The notes: generated from the sequence alone by a model not told the origin. A DNA stretch of 64,000 bases from Streptomyces roseoviridis (GCF_039535235.1 NZ_BAAAWU010000001.1:4774001-4838000); one strand, 5' to 3'. Positions 8,152 through 16,812 are shown, counted from the first letter of the stretch. Numbers and translations are program-made.

Positions 8152-9025
8152 GGCGTACGAGCCGGCCGGAGCCGGCGGGCCGGGGCCGGCCGGCCGGGGA
8201 CTCGGGGGCGCCTGGCGCACGGCCGGCGAGTCCTGGCGTACGTACCGGATGGTCGCGGCCATGTGGATCCGCTCCACCATGACGTACCGCTCCTCCTTCG
8301 CGCTCACCCTCCTCTCCTCCTTCACCGTCACCTTCTTCGACTTCGTCGTGATCCTCCTGATGTTCGGTCAGGTCCGGGGCCTGGGCGGCTTCTCCTTCGC
8401 CGAGGTCGCCTTCCTCTACGGGACGGCGGGCACGTCCTTCGGGCTCGCCGACCTGGTGATGGGCTCGCTGCCGAGGATGGGCAAGCGGGTGCGCGACGGC
8501 TCGTTCGACACCTTCCTGCTGCGGCCCGCACCCGTCCTCGCGCAGGTCGCGGCGGACCGGTTCGCGCTGCGGCGGCTCGGCCGGCTCGTCCAAGGCGTGC
8601 TGGTCCTGGTGTGGGGGCTGGTCCTGCTCGACCTCTCCTGGACGCCGCTGAAGGTGCTCCTGGTGCCGGTGATGCTGCTGAGCGGTGCCCTGATCTTCGC
8701 CGCGCTGATGGTGCTCGGGGCGTCGGCGCTGTTCTGGATGCAGGACGCGGCGGAGGTCACCAGCTCGTTCACGTACGGGGGCAACACGATGCTCCAGTAC
8801 CCGCCGACGATCTTCGCCCAGGACCTGGTGCGGGGTGTCGTCTACGTCGTGCCGCTCGCCTTCGTGAACTGGCTGCCCGCCCTGTACGTGCTCGGCCGGC
8901 CGGCCCCGGCGGGGGTGCCGGGGTGGACGGCGTACGCCTCGCCGCTGGTGGCGGCGGTGTGCTGCGCGGTCGCCGGGTGGGCCTGGCGGACCGGCCTGCG
9001 GGCTTACCGATCGACAGGAAGCTGA
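8144..9025 (+). CDS. ABC-2 type transporter permease (second of pair)
   Basis: A 293-residue protein starting at GTG 8144 inside the end of the preceding permease gene. A Gly/Pro-rich N-terminal 25 residues are followed by six predicted TM helices, with conserved polar segments FDTFLLRPAPVLAQV and SSFTYGGNTMLQYPPTIF typical of COG3694 permeases. Together with its neighbours it forms a three-gene exporter. Confidence 0.85.
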   Translation: MAEAYEPAGAGGPGPAGRGLGGAWRTAGESWRTYRMVAAMWIRSTMTYRSSFALTLLSSFTVTFFDFVVILLMFGQVRGLGGFSFAEVAFLYGTAGTSFGLADLVMGSLPRMGKRVRDGSFDTFLLRPAPVLAQVAADRFALRRLGRLVQGVLVLVWGLVLLDLSWTPLKVLLVPVMLLSGALIFAALMVLGASALFWMQDAAEVTSSFTYGGNTMLQYPPTIFAQDLVRGVVYVVPLAFVNWLPALYVLGRPAPAGVPGWTAYASPLVAAVCCAVAGWAWRTGLRAYRSTGS

Positions 9026-9033
9026 GAGGCGAG

Positions 9034-10080
9034 ATGCCCATGCCCATGTCCGTGCCCATGCCCACGTCCGGGCCCACGCCCGGCGAGCCGCCGTCCGACC
9101 CCGGCGCGTTCATCGCCCTGGACGGCGTGCGGAAGGTCTTCACGGTCAGGAAGCGGACCGGTCTGCTGCGCCGTGAGAAGCGGGAGGTCCGAGCGGTCGA
9201 CGGCATCTCCTTCACGGTGGAGAAGGGAGAGATGGTCGGCTACATCGGCCCCAACGGGGCCGGGAAGTCCACCACCATCAAGATGCTCACCGGCATCCTC
9301 ACCCCGAGCGGCGGCCGGCTGCGCGTGGCCGGCATCGACCCCTCGCGCGAACGGACCCGGCTGGCCGGGCGCATCGGCGTGGTCTTCGGCCAGCGCACCA
9401 CCCTGTGGTGGGACCTGCCGCTGCGCGACTCGTACCGGCTGACGCACCGCATGTACCGGATCCCCGACGACCGCTTCCGGGAGAACCTCGCCCGCTGCGT
9501 CGACCTCCTCGACCTCGGCGAGCTCCTCGACGTGCCCGTACGGCAGCTCTCGCTGGGCCAGCGGATGCGCGGCGACATCGCCGCGGCCCTGCTGCACGAC
9601 CCGGACGTGCTCTACCTCGACGAGCCGACCATCGGCCTCGACGTCGTGTCGAAGGCGAAGGTCCGGGAGTTCCTGCGCGAACTGAACGCCTCGCGCGGCA
9701 CGACGGTGCTGCTGACCACCCACGACCTCACCGACATCGAGCAGCTCTGCTCGCGGGTGATGGTCATCGACCACGGCCGGCTGATGTACGACGGCGAACT
9801 CGCCGGCCTGCACGCGGCGGGCGAGAGCGAGCGCCTCCTCGTGGTCGACCTGGCGCGGGAGACGGCCCCGATCGAGGTGCCGGGGGCCCGGTTCGTACGG
9901 GCCGAGGGGCCGCGCCAGTTCCTCGCCCTGCCGTCCTCCGCGTCGGCGGCGCCGGTGGTGGCCGCGGTCGCGGCGGCGTACCCGCTGGTGGACCTGTCGG
10001 TGCGGGAGCCCGACATCGAGGCGGTGATCGCGAAGATGTACGGGGGAACTCGGGATGCGGCCGGGGAGTCAGTCAGGTAG
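9034..10080 (+). CDS. ABC transporter ATP-binding protein (ABC-2 exporter)
   Basis: A 348-residue ATPase. Walker A is GPNGAGKSTT, the ABC signature is LSLGQRMRGD rather than LSGGQ, Walker B is VLYLDEP, and the H-loop is TTHDL. LSLGQRMR is the form seen in COG4586 ATPases that pair with COG4587/COG3694 permeases. The C-terminal ~90 residues form a regulatory domain. The N-terminus has a Met-Pro repeat (MPMPMSVPMP) with several possible start codons; ATG 9034 follows GAGAGGCGAG. It ends the exporter operon that begins at 7348. Confidence 0.93.
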   Translation: MPMPMSVPMPTSGPTPGEPPSDPGAFIALDGVRKVFTVRKRTGLLRREKREVRAVDGISFTVEKGEMVGYIGPNGAGKSTTIKMLTGILTPSGGRLRVAGIDPSRERTRLAGRIGVVFGQRTTLWWDLPLRDSYRLTHRMYRIPDDRFRENLARCVDLLDLGELLDVPVRQLSLGQRMRGDIAAALLHDPDVLYLDEPTIGLDVVSKAKVREFLRELNASRGTTVLLTTHDLTDIEQLCSRVMVIDHGRLMYDGELAGLHAAGESERLLVVDLARETAPIEVPGARFVRAEGPRQFLALPSSASAAPVVAAVAAAYPLVDLSVREPDIEAVIAKMYGGTRDAAGESVR

Positions 10081-10100
10081 GGAGGTGAGGTGATGGTGGC

Positions 10101-11369
10101 ATGGTGAGCTTCACGTACACGGCGGCGGACGAGGAGAAGAGCCGGGGCGTACGCCGGATGAAGGCGTTCGCCGCGTCGCTGCTCGGTTTCGTGGCGGTGG
10201 TCTACGCGTCGGCCACGTGGGCGGAGTCGGCGGGCGCGGGCGCCTGGGCGGGGTACGTGGCCGCGGCGGCGGAGGCGGGCATGGTCGGCGCGCTCGCGGA
10301 CTGGTTCGCGGTGACGGCGCTGTTCCGCCGGCCGCTGGGGCTGCCCATTCCGCACACCGCGATCATCCCGACGAAGAAGGACCAGCTGGGCGCCTCGCTC
10401 GGCACCTTCGTCGGCGAGAACTTCCTGTCCGCCGACGTCGTACGGGGGCGGCTGCGCGGTTTCGCGATCGCCCGCCGCCTGGGCGTGTGGCTCGCCGACC
10501 CGGCGCACGCCGACCGGGTCACCTCCGAACTGGCCGCCGCGCTGCGCGGTGCGCTCACGGTGCTGCGGGACTCCGACGTGCAGGCGATCGTCGGCGAGGC
10601 GATCACCCGGCGGGCGGAGGCGGCGGACATCGGGCCGCCGCTGGGCAAGACGCTGACCAGGATGGTCAACGACGGCGCCCACCGCCGTGCGGTGGACCTG
10701 GTCTGCGCGCGCGCCCACGACTGGCTGGTGACGCACGGCGAGTCGGTGATGGAGGCGGTGCAGGGCGGCGCACCGGGCTGGACCCCGCGGTTCGTGGACC
10801 GGCGGGTGGGCGAGCGGGTCTACAAGGAACTGCTCCGCTTCGTGACGGAGATGCGCGACATGCCGGGCCACCCGGCACGCGGCGCCATCGACCGCTTCCT
10901 GGCCGACTTCGCGGCCGACCTGCAGGGCGAAACCGACACCCGGGCGAGGGTGGAGCGGCTGAAGTCGGACCTGCTGGCCCGCCCGGAGATCCAGGACGTC
11001 ATCGCCTCGGCCTGGTCCTCGGTCCGGGCGCTGATCCTGGCCGCCGCCGAGGACGAGCAGAGCCAGCTCCGCCGCCGCGCCCGCGCCTCCCTGATCTCCC
11101 TGGGCACCCGGCTCGCCGAGGACGAGCGCCTCCAGGCGAAGGTCGAGGGCTGGGCGGAGGACGCGGCCGCGTACGTGGTCACGACGTACCGCACCGAGAT
11201 CACCTCCCTGATCACCGACACCATCGCCGGCTGGGACGCCACCCAGACCTCTCGCAAGATCGAGGCCAACATCGGCCGCGACCTCCAGTTCATCCGCATC
11301 AACGGCACGGTGGTGGGCGCGCTGGCGGGGCTGCTGATCTATACGGTGAGCCACGCGTTGGGGGGGTGA
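10101..11369 (+). CDS. DUF445 family membrane protein
   Basis: A 422-residue protein with the DUF445 (YjiN-like) pattern: an N-terminal helix pair, AALADWFAVTALFRRPLG-like sequence at about residues 63-80, IPHTAIIPTKKDQLGASLGTF, and a long helical middle ending in IEANIGRDLQFIRINGTVVGALAGL before the last TM helix. The family is widespread, with no established biochemical role. It follows the ABC exporter by 20 nt behind GGGAGGTGAGG, so read-through is likely, although the functions need not be linked. Confidence 0.85.
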   Translation: MVSFTYTAADEEKSRGVRRMKAFAASLLGFVAVVYASATWAESAGAGAWAGYVAAAAEAGMVGALADWFAVTALFRRPLGLPIPHTAIIPTKKDQLGASLGTFVGENFLSADVVRGRLRGFAIARRLGVWLADPAHADRVTSELAAALRGALTVLRDSDVQAIVGEAITRRAEAADIGPPLGKTLTRMVNDGAHRRAVDLVCARAHDWLVTHGESVMEAVQGGAPGWTPRFVDRRVGERVYKELLRFVTEMRDMPGHPARGAIDRFLADFAADLQGETDTRARVERLKSDLLARPEIQDVIASAWSSVRALILAAAEDEQSQLRRRARASLISLGTRLAEDERLQAKVEGWAEDAAAYVVTTYRTEITSLITDTIAGWDATQTSRKIEANIGRDLQFIRINGTVVGALAGLLIYTVSHALGG

Positions 11370-11458
11370 CGCGGGGGTGCGGGGCCCTGGGGGTGGGTGC
11401 TCGATCTGGTCTGGCGGGGCTGGGAGGCCCTAGGGGTGGGGCGCGGACCCGGGCCTGG

Positions 11459-11499
11459 GCCTCGGCATGAGCTGGGGCTCGCCCCCGAGGGGCCGAGGC
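11459..11499. terminator. Inverted repeat between convergent genes
   Basis: GCCTCGGC (11459-11466) and GCCGAGGC (11492-11499) form an 8-bp stem with a G-rich loop. The loop contains a further GGGGCTCGCCCC palindrome. It lies between the convergent DUF445 gene and the small membrane protein gene, and is likely a bidirectional terminator. Confidence 0.45.
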
Positions 11500-11508
11500 G
11501 GCGGGGCG

Positions 11509-11811
11509 TCAGTCCGCCTTGCGGGCCACGGCGTAGGCGGCTCCCGCCATGGCCCCGGCCGCCGAGAACACCGCGGGCCACGCACCGATCTTCTTCGCGA
11601 GCGGGTGCGACCCCGCGAACGCGGCCACATAGGCGGCGCCGAGCCCGGCCGCCGCCTTCCCCCCGGCCACCCGCTGCCACTCCCGCGCGGCCACCCCACC
11701 GGCCACGGCCAGCACGACCCCACCGAGCGGCCGCTTCTTGGTCCACCGGGCAACGGCATAACCCCCGACGAGACCGGCGGCGGCGATGACGGGGGAGAGG
11801 GTGCGGGGCAT
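11509..11811 (-). CDS. Small conserved membrane protein
   Basis: A 100-residue protein starting at MPRTLSPVIAAAGLVGG. GGAAGG lies 9 nt before this ATG, which favours it over an in-frame ATG at 11850. Three or four short hydrophobic Gly/Ala-rich helices are separated by basic loops (RWTKKRPLGG, REWQRVAGGKAA). It resembles unnamed streptomycete membrane proteins. No function can be assigned. Confidence 0.65.
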   Translation of the reverse strand: MPRTLSPVIAAAGLVGGYAVARWTKKRPLGGVVLAVAGGVAAREWQRVAGGKAAAGLGAAYVAAFAGSHPLAKKIGAWPAVFSAAGAMAGAAYAVARKAD

Positions 11812-12386
11812 GGCGGTGGGCCTTCCGTTCGGCGAGTTCTCAACACTCATGAGCCTAACGAGGCCCTCGCCAGGGCGAGGGCTCTGGTGTACTGCTGGCC
11901 GGGCCCGTGGGTGAGGGCCGGGTGCGCCCCGTGCGCCTCGTGCGCGGCGGAGTCCGGGATGGCTATCGCGAGTGCCGGGTGCGCGGTCGTCAAACGCCAT
12001 CTGCACGCGCCTCATCGCCTGAAAGCCAGGGGGTGACATAGAGACGAATCCACGGCAAGGACGTCATCGAGTACGTGGTGCCCAACGTCGTGGCGGCGAT
12101 GCGCGTGATGCCGAGAAACGTCCGTCCGGAGGTCATCCCCACAATGGCTGGCCTGCTCGTCGCTGCAGGGACTGGTCTGAGCCCTAACCTGTGGCGCAAG
12201 CAGTACGGGGACTGGACATCCGACGAGATGGCATCCGTCGAAGCGACCGTCCTCCTGCTCGCCGAACAGATCAACCGGATGACGACGACCCGGACTACGC
12301 CACTCGCCTGATCGCGAAGGCCATGTCCGAGCCCGCCGACGGCTGACGCGCCGCACGATCGGGCCGTCATTCCCGAACCGTTCTAG
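11812..12386. other. Gene-poor stretch left of the insertion sequence
   Basis: No convincing complete gene. A hairpin with an 8-bp stem (GCCCTCGC, 11863-11870, pairing with 11875-11882) lies near the left edge. The right half carries a truncated-looking plus-strand frame (listed separately). The region begins the accessory patch that contains the IS element, HNH and Vsr genes. Confidence 0.5.
12042..12311 (+). pseudogene. Remnant reading frame, 5'-truncated
   Basis: The plus-strand frame after a TAG at 12039 reads RRIHGKDVIEYVVPNVV, continues to DEMASVEATVLLLAEQINRM, and stops at 12309-12311. Its composition is protein-like, with hydrophobic helices and a charged C-terminus. No ATG/GTG with a ribosome site precedes the conserved-looking start; the first usable codon is GTG 12075. 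I read it as the 3' part of a lost gene or a very short hypothetical gene. Family not recognised. Confidence 0.3.
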
Positions 12387-13276
12387 GTTCTGTCGTCAAA
12401 TGTCACGCCCACATCAGGAGTGACGCGAGGGCGACGGCTGCTTTGTAGGATTCGGCGGTCTTGTCGTAGCGGGTGGCGATGCCGCGCCACTGCTTGAGGC
12501 GGTTGAAGCACCTTTCCACTACGTTGCGGTGCTTGTAGATCTCGCGGTCGAAGGCCGGCGGGCGGCCACCCCGGCTGCCGCGCCTGGCCCGGTTGCGGAC
12601 CTGGTCGGCTCGCTCGGGAATCGTGTGCGGGATGCCGCGGCGCCGCAGCCAGGTCCGGATCGCCTTCGAGCTGTAGCCCTTGTCGCCCAGGACGTGATCG
12701 GGCCGGACGCGGGGCCGCCCCGGTCCGGTGCGGGGCACCCGGATCGCCTCCATCACCGCGGTGAACCGGGTGCAGTCGTTGGTGTTGCCGCCCGTGACGA
12801 CGAAGCCGAGTGGGCGGCCGCGGCCGTCACAGGCCAGGTGGATCTTGCTGGTCAGCCCGCCCCTGGACCGCCCGAGGGCCAGGTCGCGGAGCCCCCTTTT
12901 CGGGCCCCGGCCGCGTGCTGGTGGGCCCGGACGACCGTGGAGTCGACCGACACCAGCCACTCGACGTCGCCCGCCGCGTCCGCTTTCGCCTGCGCGGCCC
13001 GCAGCATCCGGTCGAACGTCCCGTCCATCGCCCACCTGCGGAAACGGGTGTGCAGCGTCGCCCACGGACCATAGCGCTCGGGCACATCCCGCCAGGCGAC
13101 ACCGGTGCGGAACTTCCACACGATCCCGTTCAGGATCCTGCGGTCGTCCAGCCGCTTCCGCCCCCGCAACGACTCGGGCAGCAACGGCCGGACGAACTCC
13201 CACTCGGCATCCGACAGTTCATGGCGACGTATCACGACACCATGATCCACCAACGGTGATCATTTGAAGACACCGC
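12387..13276 (-). mobile_element. IS5-type insertion sequence, about 890 bp
   Basis: The left end reads GTTCTGTCGTCAAATG. The inverted right end reads GCGGTGTCTTCAAATG, giving 12 of 16 matching positions. Both ends abut CTAG (12383-12386 and 13277-13280), the target duplication. Inside is one transposase spread over two frames. Size, ends, CTAG target and two-frame DDE transposase fit the IS427-like branch of the IS5 family. The right-hand CTAG contains the stop codon of the neighbouring HNH gene and regenerates it, so the insertion did not break that gene. Confidence 0.85.
12403..13250 (-). CDS. IS5-family transposase, two frames joined by frameshift
   Basis: The first frame (GTG 13250 to about 12880) encodes the N-terminal HTH-like region ELSDAEWEFVRPLLP and the first DDE aspartate in VSVDSTVVRAHQHAAGA. 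The second frame, ending at 12403, gives GGLTSKIHLACDGRGRPL, the second aspartate in VLGDKGYSSKAIR and the glutamate in NVVERCFNRLKQWRGIATRYDK. The frames meet at an AAAAGGGGG run, a typical slippery site for programmed frameshifting in this group. The full DDE triad is retained, so the element may be active. Confidence 0.82.
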
Positions 13277-14065
13277 CTAGCTGCGGTCATCCAGAGGGGT
13301 TCGGGCCTCGTCGGGAACCGAGCCTTCGCGCCAGCCCAATTCAGTGCGCAGGTCGTCAGGCGTGCGCCATGACTCACCTTCGTGGTTTCTGTGGCACATG
13401 CGGTGGCAGTTCGCGCACAGGAATGCAAGGTCGTCGAGCGTGGTCTCGCGGGGCCCGGAGACGTGTAGGGGCAGGCGGTGGTGGACCTCGACGTAGCCGA
13501 CGCCGAGTGGACCGTAGGTCTCGCCGAAGTCGAAGGTACAGACCTCGCATCGGAGGGACTTCTGCAGCCTCTGGGCGTGCCGGATCTTGCGTTCCCGGAG
13601 GCCGCGGTCTCGCTCCCTGTAGAGCGTCCAGCGTGCCAGCAGCTGCCCTTCCAGGGCGCTGGAGTCCCCCTCCGGGCCGGGCGCGGCAACCGACTCCGAC
13701 GCGTGGCGCAGTTCGCCGCTCATGATGCCGGCACGAAGCGCCTTGGCGGCCGCCAGCATGTCCGCCTCATGCCGTACGAAGTCAGCCACGATCTCCCGGG
13801 TGGGGCGCCCGCCTTTGGTCGAGCCCCCCGCGTGTGCAGGGTGGGCGGTGGCGATATCCGTCGTCTTACGGCTCACGCTGTTCACGGACCGGAACCGAGG
13901 GTCGTCGACCGCGTTTCCGTGGAGAGGGATGGAACGGAGCAGAGCGGACAACTCGTGCACGCGAGGATCTGTTTGCCGCAGCTCGCGCCAGCCGTTTTCG
14001 ACGACGAGCGCGCAAGCAAGCAGCAGCTCATCTCTGATCCAGGCGATTTGCGGCATACCAAGCAT
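13277..14065 (-). CDS. HNH endonuclease near Vsr
   Basis: A 262-residue protein with a helical N-terminal ~150 residues and a C-terminal HNH domain: CEVC, then VGYVEVHHRLPLHV (catalytic-type His pair), LDDLAFLCANCHRMCHR with the second Cys pair. The EVHHRLPL form is typical of McrA-like restriction HNH domains. The start is uncertain because the ATGs at 14065 and 14056 lack a strong ribosome site. The TAG stop lies inside the CTAG target duplication of the adjacent IS. Neighbouring vsr suggests a former restriction-modification or defence locus. Confidence 0.8.
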   Translation of the reverse strand: MLGMPQIAWIRDELLLACALVVENGWRELRQTDPRVHELSALLRSIPLHGNAVDDPRFRSVNSVSRKTTDIATAHPAHAGGSTKGGRPTREIVADFVRHEADMLAAAKALRAGIMSGELRHASESVAAPGPEGDSSALEGQLLARWTLYRERDRGLRERKIRHAQRLQKSLRCEVCTFDFGETYGPLGVGYVEVHHRLPLHVSGPRETTLDDLAFLCANCHRMCHRNHEGESWRTPDDLRTELGWREGSVPDEARTPLDDRS

Positions 14066-14134
14066 CGTACAAGCGTTCGCGTGGGGTGCGGAGCTTCAGG
14101 CTGACGCTGTCCGAAGGGAATGAGGCGCCGACCC

Positions 14135-14176
14135 CAGTATGTCGCCGAACGCTGCTTCAGCCGGCTCAAGCAGAAA
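14135..14176 (+). pseudogene. Scrap of an IS5-type transposase
   Basis: Plus-strand codons read YVAERCFSRLKQK, closely matching NVVERCFNRLKQW around the catalytic Glu of the intact IS transposase at 12403-13250, but in the opposite orientation. No flanking transposase sequence is recognisable. It marks an older insertion or deletion event between the HNH and vsr genes. Confidence 0.5.
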
Positions 14177-14213
14177 CCAGACCGGCCGTCAGCAGGCCGC
14201 GAAGCAGGCCTGA

Positions 14214-14684
14214 TCAGGCTGTGTCCGCCCCTCGTGTACGGGCGCGACGTTTCTCCACCTCGGCCGCGATCCGAGCTGCGCACGCAGCCGGTGACTCGTG
14301 CTCCCAGAAGCGGAGCACGGTCCAGCCGGCCGCCTGAAGCTGTTCATCGGTGTCACGGTCGCGCGCCATGTTCCGGGCCACTTTGTCCGACCAGTAGCCC
14401 GGATTGGTTTTCGGCGGCACATAGTGCTCGGGGCAGCCGTGCCAGTAGCAGCCGTCGATGAAGACGGCCAGTTTCACCGGCCGGAAGACAACATCCGCTG
14501 TCCGGCGCAAGCCGGGCAGCGGCTTGGCAGCTACGCGGTAGCGCAGTCCCTGGGCGTGGAGAAGCCGGCGTACTAGCTGCTCCGGTTTGGTGTCCCGGCT
14601 GCGAATCGCCTGCATGTTCCGGCGGCGGGCAGCCGATGACGCCCATGACCCTTCGGGGGGGCTCCAGCCGTCGTTCTCCGACAT
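14214..14684 (-). CDS. vsr: Very short patch repair endonuclease (Vsr)
   Basis: A 156-residue T:G mismatch endonuclease. Visible marks: SSAARRRNMQAIRSRDTKPE at the N-terminus, the active-site core with TADVVFRPVKLAVFIDGCYWHGCPEHY (metal-binding Asp and the WHGCP motif), then WSDKVARNMARDRD and AAGWTVLRFWEHE. The start at 14684 has AAGGAG 9 nt upstream; an in-frame ATG at 14756 would add 24 basic residues. Vsr normally protects Dcm-type methylated sites from C-to-T decay, yet no cytosine methyltransferase gene is next to it here. Confidence 0.93.
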   Translation of the reverse strand: MSENDGWSPPEGSWASSAARRRNMQAIRSRDTKPEQLVRRLLHAQGLRYRVAAKPLPGLRRTADVVFRPVKLAVFIDGCYWHGCPEHYVPPKTNPGYWSDKVARNMARDRDTDEQLQAAGWTVLRFWEHESPAACAARIAAEVEKRRARTRGADTA

Positions 14685-14846
14685 GGAGTCCAGCTCCTTC
14701 TCAAGACGTTTCCAGAGGGAGATGCGGGTTGCCCGGCCACGGACGCCCCTCGTCATGCACCTGGGCTTTCCTTCAGGGCAACCATTCCCCAGCGCAGCTT
14801 CTGCCGGGTGCTGCCGGACGCACCCGTCATCCGCTGCATGGCTGTG

Positions 14847-15860
14847 TCACTCCTGCGCGTCGCCGCCGTGGCACTCCCCGTACGTCCTCCCCGACCCGCA
14901 CCAGCACGCAGCCCCCCTCGCCGGGGGCCAGGGGGTGGCGTGGCCGCGGGCGGCGAGGGTGGTGGCGTACTGGGGGAGGAGGTCGGCGTTGGCGGGGGAG
15001 GAGGACTCGGAAGCGGCGAAGGCCTCGTAGGAGGGGACCGTGGCCGGGACGATGCCCAGGTTGGGGGTGCCGGACTGGGCGAGTTCCCGCAGGGACGCCT
15101 CGATGTCCGTGAGGTGCGCCCGGTACGTCGGGTACTCGGCCTCCAGCTCCGGGTACGCCGCCAGCAGCTCGTCCAGTTCCGCCTCCGGCCAGTGCAGGAC
15201 GGCGACCGGGAACGGGCGGGACAGGGCCGTCCGGTAGGAGCCCAGCTCCGAGCGGAGGCGGGTGATCTCCGCCTGCAGCTCCGCCGGGTCGGAGGAGCCC
15301 AGCGACCACAGGCGCTTCGGGTCGTGCAGCTCGTCCAGGGGGACGTCCCCCGTGTGGAGGCGGTCCGCCAGGGCGTCGTGGTCGTCGTGCGGCAGCGCCA
15401 GCAGGCGGCGGACCCGGTGCCGGCCGGCCAGCAGGGACTGGAGCGGGTAGGAGACGTCCTCCGTCGAGGCCGGCTCCACCAGCAGCGACGCCGCCTCCGT
15501 GAACGTGGCCTCCGACGCCTCCAACTCGTCGTGGGCCTCCAGCGTCTCCGCCACGATCTCCCACGGCTCCGGCTCCGCGGGCCGGGCCCGCCGGACGCCG
15601 TCGATGATCGCGCGGGCCTCGGCCTCGTGCCCGTACTCCCACAGGTTCGCCGCCTTCAGCGCCCTGATCAGGAGGGGATCGGCGGGCGACGAGGAGAGCA
15701 GCGAGTCGTACAGCGTCGTCGCTCTCTCGCGCTCGCCCGCCAGTTCCAGGTGGGCCGCCGCGCGCAGCAGCAGGGGTTCGCGGTCCTCCGGGTACTGCCC
15801 CGCGGTGCGGAGCAGACGCTCGGCTTCGGTGGTGTGATCGGCAGGCGTGTCGGGGCGCAT
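14847..15860 (-). CDS. TPR-like protein with C-terminal SEC-C zinc motif
   Basis: A 337-residue protein. The N-terminal ~150 residues look like tetratricopeptide helices (LLLRAAAHLELAGERERATTLYDSLL and AEARAIIDGVRRARPAEP). The C-terminus has the SEC-C motif CWCGSGRTYGECHG, a zinc-binding element shared with SecA and many small adaptor proteins. It is probably a cytosolic binding or adaptor protein; partners are unknown. It lies at the right border of the accessory patch. Confidence 0.8.
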   Translation of the reverse strand: MRPDTPADHTTEAERLLRTAGQYPEDREPLLLRAAAHLELAGERERATTLYDSLLSSSPADPLLIRALKAANLWEYGHEAEARAIIDGVRRARPAEPEPWEIVAETLEAHDELEASEATFTEAASLLVEPASTEDVSYPLQSLLAGRHRVRRLLALPHDDHDALADRLHTGDVPLDELHDPKRLWSLGSSDPAELQAEITRLRSELGSYRTALSRPFPVAVLHWPEAELDELLAAYPELEAEYPTYRAHLTDIEASLRELAQSGTPNLGIVPATVPSYEAFAASESSSPANADLLPQYATTLAARGHATPWPPARGAACWCGSGRTYGECHGGDAQE

Positions 15861-15913
15861 GCCGACACCGTACTGCTGTACGGCCCTGGAGAGTTGGCGC
15901 CCCAGCCCTTATC

Positions 15914-16708
15914 GTGCCCGCCGTGCGGGCTCGACGGACGCGTGTTCCGGTGGTCGTCCAGGCGCGCGCGGGGCGCGGGCCCGGCGCACGCGCGCTGTGG
16001 ACGTGCGCCGAAACCCTCGTCACCTGCGGCGTCGTCGTCCTCCTCCTCGCCGTCCACCAGCTGTGGTGGACCAACGAGCGGGCCCGCGCCCGGGCCGTCG
16101 AGCAGGTGCGCACCCTGGAGCGGGAGTGGGACTCCTCACCTTCCGCGCCGACGCCGCAGCCGGTGACCGTGTCACCTTCCCCGTCACCTCCCGTCGCGGC
16201 CGCCGATCCGGCGACCTCGAGTCCCGGCGCCTCCGCGGCCGGGCCCGGACCGGCGCGCCCCGACGTCCCGTACGCCGTCCTGCGCATCCCCCGTCTCGGC
16301 CTCACCGTCCCCGTCGCCCACGGCGTCGGCAGGAGGACGGTCCTCGACCGCGGCTACGCGGGCCACTACCCCGGCACCGCCGCGCCCGGCCGCCCCGGCA
16401 ACTTCGCCCTCGCCGGGCACCGCAACACCCACGGCGAACCCTTCCGCCGGATCGACCGGCTGCGGCCCGGCGACACCCTCACCGTCCGGACCCGCGAGCG
16501 CACCCACACCTACCGCGTCGACCGGATCCTCCCGCAGACCTCGCCCCGCGACACCGGTGTCATCGCCCCCGTACCGCGGTCCCTCCACAAGCCGTCGTAC
16601 GGGTACGACAGGCCCGGCGCCTATCTGACCCTCACCACCTGCACCCCCGAGTTCAGCTCCCGCTACCGGCTCGTCGTGTGGGCCCGGCTCGTCCCGCCGC
16701 GGACGTGA
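15914..16708 (+). CDS. Class E sortase
   Basis: A 264-residue type II membrane transpeptidase. An N-terminal basic segment and one TM helix (about 33-50) are followed by a Pro/Ser/Ala-rich linker and the sortase barrel from RIPRLGLTVPVAHG. The catalytic His is in LAGHRNTHGEPF, Cys in LTLTTCTPEF, and Arg in SSRYRLVVWA. The TLTTC form with downstream R is class E, which in actinobacteria recognises LAxTG-type signals. Candidate substrates in the window are at 23979 (LAQTG) and 19367 (LPDTG). GTG 15914 is used; GTG 15923 is possible. Confidence 0.9.
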   Translation: MPAVRARRTRVPVVVQARAGRGPGARALWTCAETLVTCGVVVLLLAVHQLWWTNERARARAVEQVRTLEREWDSSPSAPTPQPVTVSPSPSPPVAAADPATSSPGASAAGPGPARPDVPYAVLRIPRLGLTVPVAHGVGRRTVLDRGYAGHYPGTAAPGRPGNFALAGHRNTHGEPFRRIDRLRPGDTLTVRTRERTHTYRVDRILPQTSPRDTGVIAPVPRSLHKPSYGYDRPGAYLTLTTCTPEFSSRYRLVVWARLVPPRT

Positions 16709-16758
16709 CCCGCGCCCCGCGCGCCCCGGCGCCGCAGCCGCCGCCAGGGCCGCGCCGG

Positions 16759-16812
16759 CGCCCGGATCTTCCCCGACGTGCCGTACTTCCCCGGCGCCCG
16801 GTCCTTCCCCGG
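16759..16812. repeat. Three 18-bp tandem repeats
   Basis: Three consecutive 18-bp units of the form CGCCCGG(A/T)YCTTCCCCGG occupy the spacer between sortase E and the next small gene. The outer two copies are closest and the middle one diverges. No hairpin or coding role is evident. Confidence 0.6.

Noticed and set aside
9034..9075. The ATGCCC repeat at the start of the ABC ATPase gene as a regulatory repeat
   Set aside because: It is within the most likely coding start and simply encodes Met-Pro repeats; any of several ATGs could start translation.
12401..13274. Plus-strand frames inside the IS element
   Set aside because: Antisense to the transposase with no matching family.
14753..14839. 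A 28-codon frame whose TGA overlaps an upstream ATG in frame with vsr (ATGA)
   Set aside because: No ribosome site or conserved look. The vsr start at 14684 with AAGGAG is better, so coupling is probably accidental.
12042..14846. An integrative element using the tRNA genes as attachment site
   Set aside because: No integrase gene and no duplicated tRNA 3' end were seen; the patch is better explained by IS activity and loss of a restriction locus.
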